Both the position numbers and the translations under genes were made by a program. Positions 18,810 through 27,554 of a stretch of DNA of 64,000 nucleotides are shown here, piece by piece. Each line of letters begins with the position of its first letter. Within the stretch, counting starts at the first letter, position 1. This stretch comes from Prolixibacteraceae bacterium (GTDB lineage: Bacteria; Bacteroidota; Bacteroidia; Bacteroidales; Prolixibacteraceae), in assembly GCA_028282195.1 (NCBI GenBank), contig JANQII010000165.1, positions 1 through 64,000 on the forward strand, in the 5' to 3' direction. A model generated the notes under the pieces. The model had not been told where the DNA came from and did no database searches. It saw only the letters and a program-made list of their open reading frames with translations.

Positions 18810-20774
18810 CTATTTAAGAGATAGTATACGAAACTCTGTTCGGCGGTTTTTAGCACGGCCGCCGGCAGTTTCATTTGTATCAATTGGCTTAGACCAGCCA
18901 TAACCTTTAAATGACAACCGGTCAGCATTTACTCCGCGGTCAAGTAAGTAGTTATAGACCGCTGAAGCCCTTTTCTCTGATAACTGATTGTTATATTCTT
19001 CTGTTCCAATAGTATCAGTATGACCACCAATCTCGATTTTAACAGTAGGGTTATTAGCCAAAAACCCTTTTAGCAGCTCCAGTTCGGCAATTGATTCTTT
19101 TAGCAGCTCATACGAGTTGGTTTTAAAGAAGATATTCCGCAAAACGGTACTATTGCCAACTTTAATTCGTTTCAGCTTAATTTCCATAATTTTTGGATCG
19201 CTAACATCCCGTACTTCCTTAAGCGAAAAGTTTTCTGAAAAAAACAGATATCCCTTACCCGAAACATTAAATGCATACTCTTTTCCTAACGGAAGGCACA
19301 TCATAAATTCTCCCTGCCCATCACACCAAATAGTTTTTGCAGTCAGTTTGTTAGCTTCAACATCAATTAACTCTACCTTAGCACATACCGGAAAATATTC
19401 TTCTTCATCAATAACCTTTCCTTTTACATAGGAAACAGGATTTGGCCTGGCTTTTTTAAACAGCTCAAACCGATAAATATCCAAACCTTTTGAACCGGGC
19501 CTGTTCGATGAGTAATAGGCGTTCCTGCCTGAAGCATCAACAATCAGGCCTTGCTCATCTTTGTGTGTGTTAATCGGATAACCTAAGTTGGTGGCTTTTT
19601 GCCAAACGGTATCGTTTTTAAGCCGTGAATAAAAAATATCTAATCCACCCATTCCCGGCCAGTAATCTGATGCAAAATATAATGTTTTGCTATCTGAATG
19701 AATAAAAGGTGACATTTCATTCCCTTTGGTATTAATGGCTTCGCCAAGATTTTCCGGTTTTCCCCAAACCAGGGAGCCGTTAGTTCGTGCTCCTTTCAGT
19801 CTGCATCTCCATAAATCCATTCCACCAACACCTCCGGCACGGTTACTTACAAAATACAAATACTCTCCATTAGCCGAAATAGCAGGCTGAGACTCCCAGG
19901 AAGCAGAATTCACAGGTGCTCCCACATTTTTAGGTTTGGTCCAGTAATTGTCTATTTTTTGTGTGAAGTAAATATCGCAACTCCCGTAGCCATCAGTCTG
20001 TGTGCAAGCAGTAAAGAATATCAGTTTTCCATCAGCCGAAACACTTTGCGCCCCTTCATTGTAGGGTGTATTGATATCTTTTAATGGTTTAGCTTCTTCC
20101 CATTTACCATCAACCAATGACGACATGTAAAAATCTTCCTGAAAGTGAGCTCGTTGCTGATTGGATAAAACAGAAGGTGAAAGCCTTGTAAAAATTATTG
20201 TTTTACCATCAATCGTGAGGCTTGGCCAATACTCATCAAAATCCGTATTTATAGCCTTTCCCAGGTTCTCCGCTTCGTAATCAACAGGATTATTCATAAG
20301 CGAAAGAGCAAATTTACAACGCTTGACATTCTCAACAGATTTCTTGTAAAAGGGGTGATTCCCCGAGTTCTTGTTGATATAGCTTTCAAACGCATTTTTA
20401 GCTTTACCGTAATTGCCCATTTTTAAGTAAGCATTCCCAAGTACATAGAAAATCTTAGGGTATTTAGAAATATCAATCTCCACTGCTTTTTCGAGTGAAG
20501 TTATTTGAAGGCGGGTTGAATCAAGCTCTTTGTAAATATCTGCTGCAAGCAAATGTCCTTCAAAAAAAGAACTGTCTTCAGCAAGTGCACCCTGAAGCAA
20601 CTTTATAGCCTCTAAATCATTTCTAAGGCTATAGGCATCCTGGGCCTCAAGAAATAACTTTCGTGCTTTTTTATTTTCTGTCGAAAGTTTTTGGGCAGAA
20701 ACTATTCCTGCAAGAAAAATTAATATGACTACAACTAATTTCTTCAAATGTCTGGAATTAAGACAATAAGTCAT
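18810..20774 (-). CDS. OmpA family protein with TPR and PD40 propeller
   Basis: This 654-residue envelope protein has a signal peptide (ending near VSAQ) and TPR-like helices (about 30-150). A PD40/WD40-like propeller with repeated YFVSNR/YFASD-type blades spans about 170-430, followed by a carboxypeptidase-regulatory-like beta domain (about 445-530). A C-terminal OmpA peptidoglycan-binding domain carries GGHTDTIGTEEYN, LSEKRA and NRRTEF. The architecture is common in Bacteroidota, including the PorE-like T9SS accessory protein. It probably ties an outer membrane complex to peptidoglycan. Confidence 0.9.
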   Translation of the reverse strand: MTYCLNSRHLKKLVVVILIFLAGIVSAQKLSTENKKARKLFLEAQDAYSLRNDLEAIKLLQGALAEDSSFFEGHLLAADIYKELDSTRLQITSLEKAVEIDISKYPKIFYVLGNAYLKMGNYGKAKNAFESYINKNSGNHPFYKKSVENVKRCKFALSLMNNPVDYEAENLGKAINTDFDEYWPSLTIDGKTIIFTRLSPSVLSNQQRAHFQEDFYMSSLVDGKWEEAKPLKDINTPYNEGAQSVSADGKLIFFTACTQTDGYGSCDIYFTQKIDNYWTKPKNVGAPVNSASWESQPAISANGEYLYFVSNRAGGVGGMDLWRCRLKGARTNGSLVWGKPENLGEAINTKGNEMSPFIHSDSKTLYFASDYWPGMGGLDIFYSRLKNDTVWQKATNLGYPINTHKDEQGLIVDASGRNAYYSSNRPGSKGLDIYRFELFKKARPNPVSYVKGKVIDEEEYFPVCAKVELIDVEANKLTAKTIWCDGQGEFMMCLPLGKEYAFNVSGKGYLFFSENFSLKEVRDVSDPKIMEIKLKRIKVGNSTVLRNIFFKTNSYELLKESIAELELLKGFLANNPTVKIEIGGHTDTIGTEEYNNQLSEKRASAVYNYLLDRGVNADRLSFKGYGWSKPIDTNETAGGRAKNRRTEFRILSLK

Positions 20775-21026
20775 CCACTGTGAATTTATATAACGAAAAA
20801 TAGTGCAAATAAATTTTATATCAATAAAGAAAATCCTTAAAATTGACTATCCTCGTGGTTTTTTAGGGGATACCTGCCTGTTGACAGGTTTCGCTAATTT
20901 TATTTCAGCATTTAGGCTTAAAATCGGATTTTCAGTATTTTACCCCTCTGTCATCCGGTAGTTGCCGGACGACATCCCTGCCTGCGGTAGTCAGGTCTCC
21001 TTATTTCAGGGGAGAAAATAAGGAAA

Positions 21027-21054
21027 CTCAGGGGCAAGCCCCGAGGATTTTTTT
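21027..21054 (+). terminator. Terminator-like hairpin
   Basis: CTC-A-GGGGC pairs with GCCCC-GAG around a two-base loop, with one bulged A, and is followed by a run of seven T. No plus-strand gene precedes it, so it may end an antisense or small RNA transcript. Confidence 0.6.
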
Positions 21055-21295
21055 GATTAAATATCCACCCTCAAAGAAGGTGGGTTTGATTTGCACCCAT
21101 AGGGTACTTAAAAGGAAAATAACACGGAAAGTCAAAATAAGAAATAAGGAACAAAAAATGGATAAAAACGGGGAAGGAACTTTCTGATTGGATATTCCCT
21201 GTCTGCCGTCCCTTCGGGAGGAAATCCGACAGGCAGGCTTATTCGATAGTTTACATTTCATGGTATGAAAATAAAGGCACAGCCCTTTAAACATG

Positions 21296-21321
21296 ACCAC
21301 CATCAAAGAAGGTGGTTTTTT
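21296..21321 (+). terminator. Terminator-like hairpin
   Basis: ACCACC (21296-21301) pairs GGTGGT (21311-21316), followed by five T. A sister hairpin CCACC/GGTGG with almost the same loop (CTCAAAGAA versus ATCAAAGAA) lies at 21067-21085. Confidence 0.6.
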
Positions 21322-21374
21322 AGATTATAATAAAAGAGAGTTACGATTAATAAAGATCATAACCCTTTTCAAAC

Positions 21375-21394
21375 CAGGTAGCGAGAGGCGGGCT
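21375..21394. repeat. att site 1 (distal end of element A)
   Basis: The 20 bp CAGGTAGCGAGAGGCGGGCT are identical to the 3' end of the tRNA-Met at 54962-54981 (tRNA on the minus strand), reaching from just past the acceptor end to the T-arm. Element A begins here; its integrase starts about 165 bp further on. Confidence 0.85.
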
Positions 21395-21517
21395 ATTTTT
21401 TTATTATTCTTTTTTACATCATCAATCTACTTATAAAATTTAATCCCTTTATTTATAGGCGTTTTTGTTCATTTTTTTTACTTTTGAGTTAAATAAAAAA
21501 AGATACAATTAAGACTT

Positions 21518-21536
21518 TGTGTCCCAAATGTGTCCC
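21518..21536. repeat. Paired direct repeat, left end of element A
   Basis: TGTGTCCC-AAA-TGTGTCCC. A near-identical pair (CGTGCCCC-AAA-TGTGCCCC) lies at the right end (28935-28953). The position just outside the integrase gene suggests integrase or excisionase binding sites. Confidence 0.65.
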
Positions 21537-21558
21537 ACAAATCACTATTTAACTCAAA

Positions 21559-22932
21559 ATGGCAAATATCAATTTTGTACTTCGTGACACTTTTAAAAAA
21601 GGAACTTCAGAAAAAGTCAGAGAAGCAAAACTGGCAAAACGTAGATTCGACAATTATTATAACCCAGAGGATACCCCAATACTTCTATATTTTGGTTTTG
21701 ATCGAACACATCGTTTTAAATGCAAAACGGATTTAAAAATAAAACCGAAAGAATGGGATTTTAATAGACAAAGGAAAAAATCCAACATCACAGGAAGCTT
21801 TGAATTCAACAACAGATTAGACTTGCTCCAAAAGAACACGAATGATTTTTACAATAGTATTGCAGTAAATAATCCTGAAATAACTTTTAATAAAGTCAAA
21901 GAGCTGATAGTCGAATTCATAAAAAAAGATCAAAACCCAGATTTTGAAGAAGGAACTGGGTTCTTTGACGTGTTTAGTCAATACATTGAACGCAATAAAA
22001 CAAAAGTATCACCAAGAACGATTCAAAAATTCAATACCCTTAAAAAACGTCTTATTGAGTTTACGCAAGAGAAGAAAACATATGAAAACCTAACATTTTC
22101 TCAAATTGACTTAAACTTCTATGATGATTTCAAAAACTACCTCATACTTGAAGTTGATAATCCCAGAACGGGGAAAAAAGGTTACCTGAACGACACAGTA
22201 GCAAAATATATTGAAAACCTGAAAAATTTCATGAGCTGGTCACTTGACAGGAATTTCCACAACAATAGAGAATTTCAGAAGAAGGACTTTTCATCCAGTC
22301 GCAACCAGAAACAAGATATTGTAACGCTTAGCAAAGAAGAACTTAAAAGTTTATACGAATATGATTTTTCAAACAATAAGAGACTGGAACAAGTAAGAGA
22401 TATATTTTGCTTTGCCTCATTCACCGGTCAACGATGGACAGACATTGCTAATTTGAAGAAAGAACAAATCATTGATGACTCATGGATTTTCATAGCCGAC
22501 AAAACAAAAAAAAGAACTGTTATTCCATTTTTAGGTTTTATCTCTCCCGCATTAGAGATTTTAAAAAAATATAATTACAAACTCCCCTCAATAAGTAACC
22601 AAAAAGCCAATGAATACATTAAGGAAGCCGCTGAAATTGCGAAATTAAATAGACCTGTTAAAATTGAACGGCAAAAAGGAATTGACAAAGTTATTATATC
22701 TAAGCCATTGCATAAGGCTATAAGCATGCACACTGGGCGTAGAACCTGTGTTTCTTTACTTCTAAATGTTGAAAAGATGCCAATTCCTCAAGTAATGGAC
22801 ATTACCCAACACACTGACTTTAAAACACTCAGAAAGTATATCAACGAAGACCCCGACGCACTTAGAAATAACTTAAAAAATACAAGAAGTGTAATTGATT
22901 TTGAGTTAAAAGTTATCAAGAAAGCAAACTGA
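21559..22932 (+). CDS. Tyrosine recombinase/integrase of element A
   Basis: This 457-residue site-specific integrase has an N-terminal arm-binding region, a SAM-like core-binding domain (about 125-235) and a C-terminal catalytic domain. Catalytic residues are visible: Arg292 (FTGQRWTDI), His391-x-x-Arg394 (MHTGRR), His418 (TQHTDF) and Tyr427 (LRKYI). It should join att sites at the tRNA-Met 3' end. It is the first gene inside the left att, reading into the element. The ATG at 21559 is preferred; an overlapping frame at 21530 is a shadow. Confidence 0.93.
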   Translation: MANINFVLRDTFKKGTSEKVREAKLAKRRFDNYYNPEDTPILLYFGFDRTHRFKCKTDLKIKPKEWDFNRQRKKSNITGSFEFNNRLDLLQKNTNDFYNSIAVNNPEITFNKVKELIVEFIKKDQNPDFEEGTGFFDVFSQYIERNKTKVSPRTIQKFNTLKKRLIEFTQEKKTYENLTFSQIDLNFYDDFKNYLILEVDNPRTGKKGYLNDTVAKYIENLKNFMSWSLDRNFHNNREFQKKDFSSSRNQKQDIVTLSKEELKSLYEYDFSNNKRLEQVRDIFCFASFTGQRWTDIANLKKEQIIDDSWIFIADKTKKRTVIPFLGFISPALEILKKYNYKLPSISNQKANEYIKEAAEIAKLNRPVKIERQKGIDKVIISKPLHKAISMHTGRRTCVSLLLNVEKMPIPQVMDITQHTDFKTLRKYINEDPDALRNNLKNTRSVIDFELKVIKKAN

Positions 22933-22947
22933 AAAACCTAATTGCAA

Positions 22948-23943
22948 ATGAAATTAAAAGAATACATTAATAAAGAAGGCTATCACTTGCCTAGATTAAG
23001 TGCTTTTTACAAAAAATACTCAGTAGTTTTTAAAGATTATTATATTTGGGCGTACAATAATACTGTATTCCGAAATGACCCTAAAAACGAAACTATTTTC
23101 ATTCTTTTATCTAATGAACTAAAAGAATATCACAGAAGACTTGACAACAAACTATATTATTCTAATAATCAAAGCACGCCTGCAAGTAATGAGGAAATTA
23201 TTGAAATTGAGAAAATATTCTCTAAAGGTTTTGAAGACGGATTTAATGATCTTGAATTTGCCCTACACCTAAGACGGAATATTATTGACAACATAATTTA
23301 TCGAAATCCATTCTCTCATTCATACTTTGGTTATGGAATTTTAAAAATAAAAGGATATTCAAACGAAAATAAAACTTACCAACTTGAATCAAAAGAAGTA
23401 ATGTATCGAGAAGGATATCGAGAAGGCCGAAAGTTTAAGTCTTTCTTTATATACATAGAGCTTTACGACCATTTTCTCGATTATCCCCAACCATTTTTAA
23501 GACCATTAAAATATTTCAAAAATGAAGCCTATGAATCCTCTATACATTTTACGGAGAAAAAAGACTTTGATCTAAAAAGAGTTCAAAACATAGATGCAAA
23601 AGACAACCGATTAATAGTAAAACAAAATGCAGAGGAACTAATCAATCTCTTTACAACTAGACTAGATGAGTGGTATTCTGATGAAGATATTAAACACTTT
23701 TTAAAAGCTAATTTTAAATGTTTTTTGAAAAAAGAAAAACCAAAACTTCTCAACTCAAACCAAGAAAACACATCTGGGCTCAAAACTATTTTAAATAAAA
23801 TCACTTACGAGCTTTTTGAGATGCAAGGGAAAAAAAGAGAAAAAAGGATACGCTTTGCTGAAATGCTGAAAAATAATTTCACGGTTTTTGAAGATACTTC
23901 TCTAGGCAGCATCGATTCTAATTTATCTAGATATAAAAATTGA
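22948..23943 (+). CDS. Hypothetical protein of element A
   Basis: The family is not recognised. The 331-residue soluble, lysine-rich protein starts at the ATG 15 bp after the integrase stop (an in-frame TTG lies 6 bp earlier). It has a long mixed alpha/beta N-terminal half. Its C-terminal helical region (about 215-330) contains WYSDEDIKHFLKANFKCF and LKTILNKITYELFEMQ. Tight coupling to the integrase and lack of cargo-like features suggest an element-maintenance role. It could be an excision or regulatory factor. Confidence 0.7.
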   Translation: MKLKEYINKEGYHLPRLSAFYKKYSVVFKDYYIWAYNNTVFRNDPKNETIFILLSNELKEYHRRLDNKLYYSNNQSTPASNEEIIEIEKIFSKGFEDGFNDLEFALHLRRNIIDNIIYRNPFSHSYFGYGILKIKGYSNENKTYQLESKEVMYREGYREGRKFKSFFIYIELYDHFLDYPQPFLRPLKYFKNEAYESSIHFTEKKDFDLKRVQNIDAKDNRLIVKQNAEELINLFTTRLDEWYSDEDIKHFLKANFKCFLKKEKPKLLNSNQENTSGLKTILNKITYELFEMQGKKREKRIRFAEMLKNNFTVFEDTSLGSIDSNLSRYKN

Positions 23944-24045
23944 CTCTATTTTATACGCAAAGAAAAAAACATACAACGTGCGTATAAAACGTATTTATTT
24001 TATTTCATTATTTCGGTCTCTAGTTAATCACTAAAAGAATTGATT

Positions 24046-24342
24046 ATGAGACCAGAAAGCATTTTACTACAAAACATTTCTCCCGAAGATTTAAAGCAAC
24101 TAATTTCAGAAGCCGTTGAGGAAAAGTTAATCCAGTTTCAACCTCAACAAGCAAAAAATACAAAGTACTTAACCCGAAAAGAAACTTCTGAGCTTCTTAA
24201 AATCTCACTTCCCACCCTAAACGAATATACAAAGTCAGGTAAAGTTAAAGGACACCGAATAGGTGGTCGGGTTCTTTATCTTGAAAGTGATATTGAACAA
24301 TCACTTACCGAAATTGAAACGTTTAAGTATAAAAGGAGCTAA
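24046..24342 (+). CDS. Helix-turn-helix DNA-binding protein (excisionase-like)
   Basis: This 98-residue protein has a Glu/Lys-rich N-terminal helix (ISPEDLKQLISEAVEEKL) and a MerR/excisionase-type winged HTH (YLTRKETSELLKISLPTLNEY...GKVKGHRIGGRVLYLESDI). The same layout is seen in the HTH protein of element B at 32632. Such proteins sit before replication genes in Bacteroidota elements and are likely to control excision or replication. The ATG at 24046 is chosen over a TTG 6 bp upstream. The next gene starts 2 bp after its stop. Confidence 0.88.
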   Translation: MRPESILLQNISPEDLKQLISEAVEEKLIQFQPQQAKNTKYLTRKETSELLKISLPTLNEYTKSGKVKGHRIGGRVLYLESDIEQSLTEIETFKYKRS

Positions 24343-24344
24343 AA

Positions 24345-25256
24345 ATGTTAGACAATCTAACATTAGAAATATTTGCCCCTGAATATCTTGAACACGCAAA
24401 GGGCAAACAACAACCGTTTAAATATAGAGAGCTTGAATTTAACCCAAATTATTTCAAAGGACGGATTAATTACTGGTATGCCATGCTTGAAAATCTCAGA
24501 ATCCAAATATTTTCGGACACCTTAAAAATTTCAAACTCAATTCACAAATACTATAAAGGGAATAACTATTCCGACTTCCATTTATCAGAATTGCATGAAG
24601 CTTTTGAATTACTATCTAAATGCCTGGGAATTGATATCTTCAAAGCCCAAATAAAGAGCTTTGAAATTGGTTGCAATATTTTGTTTAAAACACAAAAACC
24701 TTTCTTAAATGGACTTAACTCATACAACGGAAACTATTTTGATCCAATGAAAGACAAGAAAACAGAATATGGGAAAAAACTATTTGCAACCGATTACAAC
24801 ATTAAGTTCTATGACAAAACAACTCAGGTTAAAATTAAAGACAAAATAACAATCCCAGATCACTTACTAAGATTTGAGTTTGAAGTTAAGTATTTAAGAT
24901 ATTTACAAAAGAAAGGTATTCCAATTTATAGCGTTGAGGACTTATTTAAACCGAAGATTATAGGAAAGATAATTCATGAGATTTTCAAAGTATATAAGGG
25001 ATTAAATAAAATCATTATTCCAGACTTAACAAGTTTAGATATTGGAGAATTAAAATGCTATGCCATACTAAAAGATAAAGAGCTTACAAATGTGGTTAAG
25101 TCAAAATCAATGCGCAATTATTGCAGTTACAAAAAAAAGATTTTAAATAAAATCGACAACTCAATTTTTGATAAAGTTGAACAGCTTATAGCTGAGAAAT
25201 TCACTCAACTATCAGAAGGTTATTTTCAAACTTGTAATATAGTTGAAAAAGCATGA
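24345..25256 (+). CDS. Phage/plasmid replication protein, gene II/X-like
   Basis: This 303-residue protein resembles replication initiators of the filamentous-phage gene II/X type. It has KSFEIGCNILF, then a YNIKFYDKTTQVK segment and RFEFEVKYLRYLQKKG, the spaced pattern of KxYDK and RxExx motifs found in these Rep proteins. It probably nicks or initiates at an origin, perhaps the palindrome at 26070. It is in one operon with the HTH protein (2-bp gap). Catalytic tyrosines cannot be assigned by eye. Confidence 0.6.
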   Translation: MLDNLTLEIFAPEYLEHAKGKQQPFKYRELEFNPNYFKGRINYWYAMLENLRIQIFSDTLKISNSIHKYYKGNNYSDFHLSELHEAFELLSKCLGIDIFKAQIKSFEIGCNILFKTQKPFLNGLNSYNGNYFDPMKDKKTEYGKKLFATDYNIKFYDKTTQVKIKDKITIPDHLLRFEFEVKYLRYLQKKGIPIYSVEDLFKPKIIGKIIHEIFKVYKGLNKIIIPDLTSLDIGELKCYAILKDKELTNVVKSKSMRNYCSYKKKILNKIDNSIFDKVEQLIAEKFTQLSEGYFQTCNIVEKA

Positions 25257-25366
25257 AAGATAATGCACTAACAATAGAGAGAATTAAGATAAAATCATGA
25301 AAAGGTAAATATTCTCTTTCTCTAAGCATTTAGGTTTTATTTAAAGAGTATTCTCACACCTAAAAA

Positions 25367-25987
25367 ATGGGCAGATATAAAACAGGCGCTAAAACAACAA
25401 GCTCAGTAATTAGACTAGAACTTAGCTACCTAATTAAAAACAGATATATCCAAAGAGGGGAAAAAATAGCTCGTATTTTAAGCTGGACAAATGGTGATAG
25501 CATTGGAATAGAAAGTGTTTACAATGAAAAAGAATCATATATCAGGCTAACTTATATTAATTCGCTCCAAAACGGCACAACTACTGAGCATGATTATAAG
25601 ATACCCGTAACCACAATACCCAGCAATTTAGGAATTGGGGAGGTTCTTTATTTCGTATGTCCCGTAACAGGTAATAAATGCCGGATTCTTTATAAGTGTT
25701 ATGGTTCTTTGACTTTCAAGAGCAGAACTGCATACTCAAAGCGGATTTACTACGACTGTCAAATCTGCTCTAAATTATATTATCATACTGAGAGATACTT
25801 CACACTTGAAAGCCGCCTCAACAAGCTTAAAAAACCTATTAAAACACACTACAGGGGCTTAGCTACTAAATCATCAATCCAATACCAGAGAATCTCAGGA
25901 TTAAAATTGAAACATGATATTGAAAGATGGAAAATTTTTGATTTGGTAGTTGAAAAATATCGAAATAAACTACAAACGCTTCCATAG
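25367..25987 (+). CDS. Cys-rich hypothetical protein linked to Rep
   Basis: This 206-residue protein has a central zinc-ribbon-like Cys pattern: CPVTGNKC, KCYG and DCQIC (about residues 102-145). A basic C-terminal half (RLNKLKKPIKTHYRG, YQRISGLKLKHDIERW) could bind nucleic acid. It follows the replication protein after 110 bp and precedes the large palindrome. I do not know a named family. A role in replication or packaging of element A is inferred from position only. Confidence 0.65.
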   Translation: MGRYKTGAKTTSSVIRLELSYLIKNRYIQRGEKIARILSWTNGDSIGIESVYNEKESYIRLTYINSLQNGTTTEHDYKIPVTTIPSNLGIGEVLYFVCPVTGNKCRILYKCYGSLTFKSRTAYSKRIYYDCQICSKLYYHTERYFTLESRLNKLKKPIKTHYRGLATKSSIQYQRISGLKLKHDIERWKIFDLVVEKYRNKLQTLP

Positions 25988-26069
25988 CCTAACCTGAAAT
26001 AAGTCTATAAAAACAATATTGCTCTATCAAATAAAAACACCTAAATTTACATCATTAAAATATTAGCGT

Positions 26070-26199
26070 AAACTTATATTGTTGTTTGGACAAATCTAGC
26101 AAATTTCAATGGCAACGACAGTAAAAGTGTGCGCCCGTTACGGGCGTGGTATCACTTATTTTGCCATGGTTTTGCTAGAACCTGTCCAAAGATAAGTTT
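26070..26199. repeat. 130-nt multi-block palindrome
   Basis: The complementary blocks, from outside in, are AAACTTAT (26070-26077)/ATAAGTTT (26192-26199), TTTGGACA (26085-26092)/TGTCCAAA (26183-26190), TCTAGCAAA (26095-26103)/TTTGCTAGA (26171-26179), ATGGCAA (26109-26115)/TTGCCAT (26161-26167), AAGTG/CACTT, and CGCCCG/CGGGCG with loop TTA (26132-26146). It could be a rolling-circle origin of element A or a single-strand recombination hairpin. It lies between the replication genes and the cargo. Confidence 0.8.
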
Positions 26200-26261
26200 T
26201 GATTCCACGCTTTCTTTTTTTAATCCCATGTCAGGGGTCAGCATGGATAATAATTATCAAA

Positions 26262-26774
26262 ATGAATAATTTTAAACTTCTATTCTTATCTGTTTTAACA
26301 ATCTCAGTATTATCATGTAGTAAAGATGATGACAAAGAATTATCGGTTGATGAGATGATTTTGGGGACATGGTATCCTGCCGCTGAATACCAACCATGTT
26401 ATGAAAATGATCCAGCCTATGAGCGTAAGGGAATGGGCGTGGCTTATTATGAGTATGACAACTCCAAGGAAGCTGATGAGTGCGTATTGTCAAGCTATCT
26501 TACTTTTAAAGAAAAAGGGAAAGCAACAGTTAGGGCTTATGACTTCTTTGATATCGTGATCACAGATGAGAATGGCAGTCGTATTGGAGAAGAATGTGTA
26601 TTGCTCGATCCTGTTGATGCTGCCTGGATCGTAAGTGGTAATACACTGATGATTACAATGGACGAAGAAATAACAGAGCATAAAATCGAGGAAATAACAG
26701 AAACAACACTGAAATTAATCTATGAATCAGACTGTACTAGCGAACAGCACCATACGGAGTATAGGAAAAAATAA
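26262..26774 (+). CDS. Lipocalin-like lipoprotein
   Basis: This 170-residue lipoprotein starts at 26262; an upstream in-frame Met at 26199 lies inside the palindrome and is rejected. The signal ends in lipobox LSC at residues 15-17, followed by SKDDDKE. The mature part (ILGTWYPA..., YLTFKEKGKATV, ITETTLKLIYES) has the pattern of lipocalin-like domains common in Bacteroidota, probably an 8-strand barrel. It is acidic. The role of this cargo gene is unknown. Confidence 0.7.
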   Translation: MNNFKLLFLSVLTISVLSCSKDDDKELSVDEMILGTWYPAAEYQPCYENDPAYERKGMGVAYYEYDNSKEADECVLSSYLTFKEKGKATVRAYDFFDIVITDENGSRIGEECVLLDPVDAAWIVSGNTLMITMDEEITEHKIEEITETTLKLIYESDCTSEQHHTEYRKK

Positions 26775-26784
26775 AAAAACTCAA

Positions 26785-27495
26785 ATGAGCTACAAAGGTC
26801 TTATAAATTCATTACTATGTGTTATAGCTGCTACTATGCTTAGTAATTGCAACAATCCTAACTACCAAAAACCTCATCTTAACAAAAGTATCTCAATCTC
26901 TGCAAAAGAAAAACAAAAAGAATTCGAAAAGCAACATGAGATCAACAAACAAAAAGAAATTGAGAAACAAAAAAGAGATAGTCTAATTAAGGCGCAAGAA
27001 AAAATTGCATTTAATAATATCAACTTTGGGATTACAAAATCAGAGTTTGAAACAAAAAGAAGATTATTTCTAAATACTTGCAAAGGAGGAAAAGAATACA
27101 AAATCGGAGGGTATGAATTTAGATATATCTATGGATCATTTCATGAAAACAAACTTTACAGCATTAAATTCATGGGACGACATTTTAGTTGGCAAGATTA
27201 TGATCTCTACATGCCTGGCCAATACAAAAGCTTGCTTTCCATGATGAAAATAAAATTTGGAGAACCTACTCGAACATATGGATTACCAAAATGGAATGAA
27301 ATGCGCAAGAATGACATTAAATATTGTACTCAATGGACTATTGGAGTTAAAGAAGTTACAATTCTTGTAAGATGCAATGGAACTGATTACTCTCTTTATG
27401 TACTTATTGACAGAAAAGACATATTAAGCCTTAAAATTAAAGAAAAGGAAAAGGAACAGGAGAGGGCTAATATTAAGGGAGCTGATATGTTTTAA
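26785..27495 (+). CDS. Hypothetical lipoprotein with charged helix
   Basis: This 236-residue lipoprotein starts at 26785, 10 bp after the lipocalin-like gene; a longer frame from 26722 overlaps that gene. Lipobox LSNC is near residue 22. A highly charged helix (about 37-75, KEKQKEFEKQ and EIEKQKRDSL) follows, probably a stalk. The globular domain (NINFGITKSEFETKRR ... MKIKFGEPTRTYG) has a layout often seen in small Bacteroidota envelope proteins of unknown role. Confidence 0.65.
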   Translation: MSYKGLINSLLCVIAATMLSNCNNPNYQKPHLNKSISISAKEKQKEFEKQHEINKQKEIEKQKRDSLIKAQEKIAFNNINFGITKSEFETKRRLFLNTCKGGKEYKIGGYEFRYIYGSFHENKLYSIKFMGRHFSWQDYDLYMPGQYKSLLSMMKIKFGEPTRTYGLPKWNEMRKNDIKYCTQWTIGVKEVTILVRCNGTDYSLYVLIDRKDILSLKIKEKEKEQERANIKGADMF

Positions 27496-27554
27496 CATTT
27501 TAAAAAAATTGTCAAAATCGAATCCTTTAAATCAAGAAAAATAAATCTACCAAT

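Larger units (their letters stand above)
20775..21374. other. Hairpin-rich intergenic region left of the integrated elements
   Basis: There is no reliable gene; a 92-codon minus-strand frame at 21028-21306 reads through hairpins and is rejected. Inverted repeats are dense. They include TCCGG/CCGGA near 20954-20969, CCTGTC...GACAGG with an inner TCCCttcGGGA near 21199-21236, and two plus-strand terminator-like hairpins, listed separately. GCCTGCC/GGCAGGC words recur, which is typical of Bacteroidota intergenic repeats. Confidence 0.55.

Noticed and set aside
21028-21306. 92-codon minus-strand frame left of element A
   Set aside because: It reads through two hairpins and repeated GCCTGCC words. 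The hydrophobic stretch is a by-product of AT-rich sequence.
26070-26199. Integron attC site
   Set aside because: It has a long imperfect hairpin, but the R-box GTTRRRY is absent, there is no integron integrase nearby, and no second copy lies among the cargo genes.
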